NCBI GenBank assembly: GCA_013335535.1
Contig: JAAXVL010000023.1
Span: 1 to 38,780, forward strand
DNA length: 38,780 nucleotides
Reading direction: 5' to 3'
Origin: Azonexaceae bacterium
Lineage (GTDB): Bacteria > Pseudomonadota > Gammaproteobacteria > Burkholderiales > Rhodocyclaceae
The position numbers were made by a program, and so were the translations under genes. Below are positions 34,860 through 38,780 of the stretch, one piece after another. The notes under the pieces are model-generated. The model was not told where the DNA came from and searched no databases. It saw only the letters and a list, made by a program, of their open reading frames with translations. How positions within the stretch are numbered: position 1 is the stretch's first letter; every line of letters begins with the position of its first letter.

Positions 34860-36658
34860 GAGATTCTTTCCATACGGTTAGCGGTTTCTTTTAGCTCAAT
34901 CAGGAACAGCACATCCTCAACCACCGGCAAGGAAAAGCCCAGACGTTGGCCGCCCCGGTTGTCGCGCAGCAATTGGTACATGTAACCCACGACATCGCCG
35001 GAACTCCACAGATCGACGATTGTATTCACCAAACGAGGCAGGTCTTCCAGTGTCTGTGGCCGGGGCGCGACAGGATGGTCGCCGGAAACATCGACCTTTG
35101 AAAGAGCATCATCCCAATTCTGGACCTCAACATTGAAATGCAGATTGAGGTTGCGGGCGACGTTTTCAAACTCCGTACGCATGCCGGCCATCCGGTACAC
35201 GTCCATCAAGCGAATCCATGGCTGCAACGCCTCCTGTGGATTGTGGTCGATATATTCCTGCAAAGCCTGAGCAGCACCCTTGACTCGACCAAACGAGAGC
35301 ATGATGTCAGCCAGTTCCATGACGGGGTTGGCTTCAAAATGCTCATCCAAAGTCGTTGCATTGATCGACATCAGCGAGTCATGCCCATGCTCAGCTGCCT
35401 TTACCGGCATTTCTGATCGACCGGACTGGCTTTCGCCCCCGCCGGCATCAAGCTCGACATCCACTTGCATCGGCATACCCATGGCAACTGGCTCGAAGGG
35501 CAGATCAACGCCACCCGGCTCTTCACGCTCGTCGGCACGTTTCGGATCAACCTTCACTTCGGGAATCGGCACAGGGGTTTCAAAGTCGCCGGCACCGAGC
35601 ATCTTTTCCCGATAATTTCTCCACCCGAGCCATGCTGCCAGCCCCAACGCTGATCCAAGCAGCACGCCGTAAAGCGCCCACTCCGACACCCCGGACGACT
35701 CCTCCACAACGGGTGACGATTTTGGCTGCGGTTTGGCAGGAATATCCCCGGCTGGCGATGGCACGGCAGCAGGCGGCAACGAAGCATTTTGCCCACCACC
35801 ATCCGGCGTAGGCGAGCCAGGAACAGCTACCGCCGCCCCCGTCTCCACACGCTTGGCAAACTCAGCCGCGCGCTGCTGAAGTTCGCCCAGCGTCCCTTCC
35901 ATGTTCCGCAATTTTTCGGCGGCCGCCATTTGCGACGTGGCCTGTTCGTTCATGGCCATCAACATCCGAAACTCAAGACGCAAAATTTCGCGCTGCGTCT
36001 CCTTGACCTCTGCACTACCCAGGAACAATCCTGTCGCCAGACGCAGGGAAGGTTCAGCTCCCAAGCCATCGTCAGACAACATCAGACGGTCTGGCATGCC
36101 ACGCGCAGCGAGGCGCTTTTCGGCTCGCTTGGTTGGCAGCCTTGACGGCTCGTTGCTGGCCGCTGGTGCGACCGAACGAACCCGGATCGGGCGCTGAACC
36201 GCGTGCCTGTCCGAAGATGTCACGACTTCTCGCTGGCGTGGCTCTACTGCGGGAGATTGCCGCTCTTCCAGCGGCGATCCCATAAGCACATATTCCCGGG
36301 ATACTTCATGCCCGCAACCCAACTGAACTGCGACCTGCATGATCGGTTCGCGCAGCGGTACATCCGAGCGAATTTCAAGAACAGGCTGCAGCCCCTTGCG
36401 CAGGCTCAAAGTAGCTTTTTTGAGCCACGGAAGATCGCCGGAGCCGGATGGTTGCACCAGACGAAAACAACTTGCGTCTAGCTTCTGTTTTTCTGCGCCC
36501 AGAAGATCAATTTCCAGCTGAATCTGCTGCCCCAGAACGGGCTGCCCACGCAAATCACCCAAGCCCACCGCAAACACGCCGCCCGAAAATGCGAGCATCA
36601 AGACCGGCAAAGAATAGCGATACGCAAGGCGATTCAAAGACAAGACTCCAAATGACAT
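34856..36658 (-). CDS. FimV-like membrane protein
   Basis: 600 residues from ATG 36658. N-terminal signal peptide then a FimV N-terminal-type domain (VGLGDLRGQPVLGQQIQLEIDLL), but no LysM domain is recognisable. A coiled-coil region follows (EILRLEFRMLMAMNEQ... to about residue 270), a single transmembrane helix (WALYGVLLGSALGLAAWLGW), and a cytoplasmic C-terminal TPR-like region (MELADIMLSFGRVKGAAQAL). Neither this ATG nor the one at 36709 has a ribosome site; a TTG at 36637 preceded by GGAG would start MNRLAYRYSLPVLMLAFSGG, a better signal peptide. Related FimV proteins organise polar machinery and type IV pili. Coupled by ATGA to the acyl-CoA dehydrogenase. Confidence 0.68.
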   Translation of the reverse strand: MSFGVLSLNRLAYRYSLPVLMLAFSGGVFAVGLGDLRGQPVLGQQIQLEIDLLGAEKQKLDASCFRLVQPSGSGDLPWLKKATLSLRKGLQPVLEIRSDVPLREPIMQVAVQLGCGHEVSREYVLMGSPLEERQSPAVEPRQREVVTSSDRHAVQRPIRVRSVAPAASNEPSRLPTKRAEKRLAARGMPDRLMLSDDGLGAEPSLRLATGLFLGSAEVKETQREILRLEFRMLMAMNEQATSQMAAAEKLRNMEGTLGELQQRAAEFAKRVETGAAVAVPGSPTPDGGGQNASLPPAAVPSPAGDIPAKPQPKSSPVVEESSGVSEWALYGVLLGSALGLAAWLGWRNYREKMLGAGDFETPVPIPEVKVDPKRADEREEPGGVDLPFEPVAMGMPMQVDVELDAGGGESQSGRSEMPVKAAEHGHDSLMSINATTLDEHFEANPVMELADIMLSFGRVKGAAQALQEYIDHNPQEALQPWIRLMDVYRMAGMRTEFENVARNLNLHFNVEVQNWDDALSKVDVSGDHPVAPRPQTLEDLPRLVNTIVDLWSSGDVVGYMYQLLRDNRGGQRLGFSLPVVEDVLFLIELKETANRMERIS

Positions 36659-36680
36659 TAAATTATTGAAATTGTAGCTG

Positions 36681-37346
36681 CTATTTCCCAGCCAGATAAG
36701 TGGAATCATCGAAGCTGCCTACCCATTCAGGCCGGTAAACGACGAACAAGGTCATCAACATGCCCGACAACCACGCTTCAGCGAAGGCAAGCAGCACAAA
36801 ATAGGGGAAATATTCGCTGATCAGATAGTCCCATTCATAAGCCCCAGCCATCGCCAGCAGGGCCGTCGCTGCAAAACCGACGCCGACAATGGTCAATGCA
36901 GCACCAAGGAATCCGTTTACGAAGATAAAAACAAAGAAATGCCTGGGTAGCACACCGGAAAAAACACGGAAGAAAAACTGGCTCAAACCGACACTCAAAC
37001 CGGCCAGCAATAAGGCATTGGCCGCATAGGAAAACGGCCCGGCAGCGCCATTGAGGGTAATGCCGAGTGTCACCAGAGAAAGCCCGATAAAGGCCAGATG
37101 CGGCCCAAAACTGAGGGTAAATACCGTGGCGCCGAGCAGGTGAAAGGTCAGGCCTGGCTTGATGCCAGCCTTGAGGCTCCAGACAACGGTTAGCAAAACG
37201 ACCATCCCGAGCCACACGTTGAGCTGCTCGGAATCCTTTAGTCGCCTCCAAGGGGCGCGCCAAAGACTGCGGGCGAAAAACAGCACCCAGACGATCCAAG
37301 CCGCCCAGTACCATCCTTCGCCCATCAAGGTATCTGTCAGATTCAC
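36681..37346 (-). CDS. CbiM-like membrane protein (COG3235 type)
   Basis: 221 residues with about six to seven hydrophobic segments. GLTFHLLGATVFTLSFGPHLAFIGLSLV and NGAAGPFSYAANALL resemble the CbiM/energy-coupling-factor permease family, in the proteobacterial branch of uncharacterised membrane proteins. No EcfT, ATPase or CbiN genes adjoin, so metal transport is uncertain. Nine bases separate it from the etfA stop, and 22 bases from the FimV-like start. Confidence 0.75.
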   Translation of the reverse strand: MNLTDTLMGEGWYWAAWIVWVLFFARSLWRAPWRRLKDSEQLNVWLGMVVLLTVVWSLKAGIKPGLTFHLLGATVFTLSFGPHLAFIGLSLVTLGITLNGAAGPFSYAANALLLAGLSVGLSQFFFRVFSGVLPRHFFVFIFVNGFLGAALTIVGVGFAATALLAMAGAYEWDYLISEYFPYFVLLAFAEAWLSGMLMTLFVVYRPEWVGSFDDSTYLAGK

Positions 37347-37355
37347 ATGGCTATT

Positions 37356-38288
37356 TTAGCCGACAGCTCCGGCCAGTTGCGGCACCAGTTCGAACAAATC
37401 GCCGACCAGCCCGTAATCCGCCACCTGGAAGATCGGCGCATCCGGATCCTTGTTGATGGCGACGATGACCTTGGACTCCTTCATGCCGGCCAGATGCTGG
37501 ATCGCACCCGAGATGCCGACCGCGATGTAGAGCTGCGGGGCGACGATCTTGCCGGTCTGGCCGACCTGGTAGTCGTTCGGCACGAAGCCGGCATCGACGG
37601 CAGCACGGGAGGCGCCGAGCGCCGCACCGAGCTTGTCGGCGAGCGGTTCGAGCAGGGTGTGGTAGTTCTCGCCACTGCCCAGACCACGACCACCGGAGAC
37701 GATGATCTTGGCGGCACCAAGTTCAGGGCGTTCGGATTTTGTGAGTTCGCGGTTGGTCAGGGTGCTTTGGGCGGTGTCGGCTGCTGGGCTGATGCTTTCG
37801 ATTTTCGCGGCATTTTCCCGGTTGACCGTGTCAAAGGCTGTGGTGCGTACGGTGATGACTTTGACGGTGTCAGCGCTCTTGACGGTGGCCAGGGCGTTGC
37901 CGGCGTAGATGGGACGCACGAAGGTGTCGGCGGATTCAACGCCGGTGATTTCGGAGATCTGGGCGACGTCGAGGAGCGCGGCGATGCGCGGGGCCAGGTT
38001 CTTGCCGAAGGTGGTGGCCGGGGCGAGGATGTGGCTGTAGCCGGCTGCGTTGGCGATGACCAGGGCAGTGAGGTTCTCGGCGGTCTGGCTTTGGTAGTGG
38101 GCAGCGTCGGCAACTTTGACGAGGCTGACGCCATTGAGGCTGGCGGCTTCCTGGGCGGCGGCATTGCAATTGCTGCCGGCGACGAGGAGGTGGATGTCGC
38201 CACCGATCTTTTGGGCAGCGGCGACGGTGTTGAGAGTGGCGGCCTTGAGGGCGGTGTTGTCGTGTTCGGCGATGACGAGGATAGCCAT
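37356..38288 (-). CDS. etfA: Electron transfer flavoprotein, alpha subunit
   Basis: 310 residues. Holds the FAD of the ETF dimer, which carries electrons from acyl-CoA dehydrogenases to ETF-quinone oxidoreductase. N-terminal [20 protein letters not shown]-terminal FAD-binding [44 protein letters not shown] is diagnostic. Start directly follows the etfB stop (TAA-ATG). Between the two domains (linker about 150-170) lies copy E of the dispersed motif, encoding [10 protein letters not shown]. Confidence 0.96.
   Translation of the reverse strand: MAILVIAEHDNTALKAATLNTVAAAQKIGGDIHLLVAGSNCNAAAQEAASLNGVSLVKVADAAHYQSQTAENLTALVIANAAGYSHILAPATTFGKNLAPRIAALLDVAQISEITGVESADTFVRPIYAGNALATVKSADTVKVITVRTTAFDTVNRENAAKIESISPAADTAQSTLTNRELTKSERPELGAAKIIVSGGRGLGSGENYHTLLEPLADKLGAALGASRAAVDAGFVPNDYQVGQTGKIVAPQLYIAVGISGAIQHLAGMKESKVIVAINKDPDAPIFQVADYGLVGDLFELVPQLAGAVG
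37818..37831 (+). repeat. Dispersed motif copy E (inside etfA)
   Basis: Plus strand reads CATTTTCCCGGTTGACCGTG (37811-37830), with GATTTTCGCGG just upstream. Last core base differs (T for G). The gene reads the other strand as DTVNREN, same register as copy B. Confidence 0.75.
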
Positions 38289-38780
38289 TTAGATCACCTT
38301 CGCTTCGTTCTTGAGTTTGTTGACGAGTTCGGCGACGTCGGCGACGCGGATGCCGGCACTGCGTTTGGCGGGTTCGGCGACCTTGAGGGTGGTCAGGCGC
38401 GGGGTGACGTCGACGCCAAGGTCAGCAGGCTTGACGGTGTCGAGCGGCTTTTTCTTGGCTTTCATGATGTTGGGCAGCGTGGCGTAGCGCGGCTCGTTCA
38501 AACGCAGGTCGGTACTGACAACGGCCGGCAGATTGATTTCGAGGGTTTCGAGACCGCCGTCGATTTCGCGGGTGACGGTGGCTTTGCCGTCAGCGAGGAC
38601 GACCTTGGAGGCGAAGGTGGCTTGCGGCCAGTTCTGCAGGGCGGCGAGCATCTGGCCGGTCTGGTTGGCGTCGTCGTCGATGGCTTGTTTGCCGCAGATG
38701 ACGAGTTGCGGTTGTTCCTTGTCGCACAGGGCCTTCAACAATTTGGCGACGGCCAGCGGCTGGAGGTCGACGTCGGTTTC
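38289..38780 (-). CDS. etfB: Electron transfer flavoprotein, beta subunit (partial)
   Basis: Runs off the right edge; 163 C-terminal residues are present (from [20 protein letters not shown]). AMP-binding/recognition elements [29 protein letters not shown] and the recognition loop [20 protein letters not shown] are diagnostic of EtfB. Pairs with EtfA downstream. The N-terminal part of about 85 residues lies outside the window. Confidence 0.96.
   Translation of the reverse strand, partial: ETDVDLQPLAVAKLLKALCDKEQPQLVICGKQAIDDDANQTGQMLAALQNWPQATFASKVVLADGKATVTREIDGGLETLEINLPAVVSTDLRLNEPRYATLPNIMKAKKKPLDTVKPADLGVDVTPRLTTLKVAEPAKRSAGIRVADVAELVNKLKNEAKVI

Overview
The window looks like a betaproteobacterial chromosome, most likely Rhodocyclales (Dechloromonas/Azonexus-like). 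This is inferred from gene content and order: gyrA-serC-pheA-hisC-tyrA, rpsF-priB-rpsR-rplI-dnaB, an ompA-ubiG-gph group, and a LigE-type DNA ligase. Core genes are GC-rich and the left end is much more AT-rich. The first 16 bases match the end of a standard Illumina adapter, so the left edge is probably an untrimmed contig end. No stretch longer than 300 bases lacks a gene. I saw no rRNA, tRNA, CRISPR array, insertion sequence or integrase.

Region 1 (1-10638, all minus strand) is a surface-polysaccharide (O-antigen type) locus. It is transcribed from rfbF leftwards: rfbF, rfbG, rfbH, split transketolase N and C halves, an NAD-dependent sugar epimerase/reductase, a sugar O-methyltransferase, a Wzx-type flippase, a family 2 glycosyltransferase, a hexapeptide acyltransferase and the start of a WbsX-like gene. 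rfbF to the epimerase form a tightly packed cassette. The likely route is glucose-1-phosphate to CDP-glucose, to CDP-4-keto-6-deoxyglucose, to the 3,6-dideoxy-4-keto sugar. The split transketolase could then add a two-carbon ketol unit and the reductase finish a branched CDP-sugar. The last two steps are inference and are the best candidate for a little-described pathway.

Region 2 (10833-19583, minus) holds galE, a secreted ATP-dependent DNA ligase (LigE), and gyrA-serC-pheA-hisC-tyrA, which joins DNA gyrase to phenylalanine, tyrosine, serine and histidine-type aminotransferase genes. Region 3 (19682-23163, plus) carries mtaD, an OmpA-family protein with a clear terminator, ubiG and gph. Region 4 (23365-26678, minus) is a methyltransferase coupled to an unusual lipoprotein solute-binding protein. 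Region 5 (26773-30035, plus) is a Bcp peroxiredoxin, a PIN-PhoH ATPase with a terminator, and a transglutaminase-fold protein with serine where the catalytic cysteine is expected. Region 6 (30042-38780, minus) holds dnaB, the ribosomal/primosomal operon rpsF-priB-rpsR-rplI with terminator, an acyl-CoA dehydrogenase coupled to a FimV-like protein, a CbiM-like membrane protein, and etfB-etfA, the natural electron acceptor of the dehydrogenase.

The most unexpected signal is a dispersed short DNA motif, consensus TTTTCCGGTTGACCGTGG. It occurs five times, in both orientations, inside ligE, gyrA, a solute-binding protein gene and etfA and in one intergenic gap. It is read in at least three different registers, so the constraint appears to be on DNA rather than on protein.
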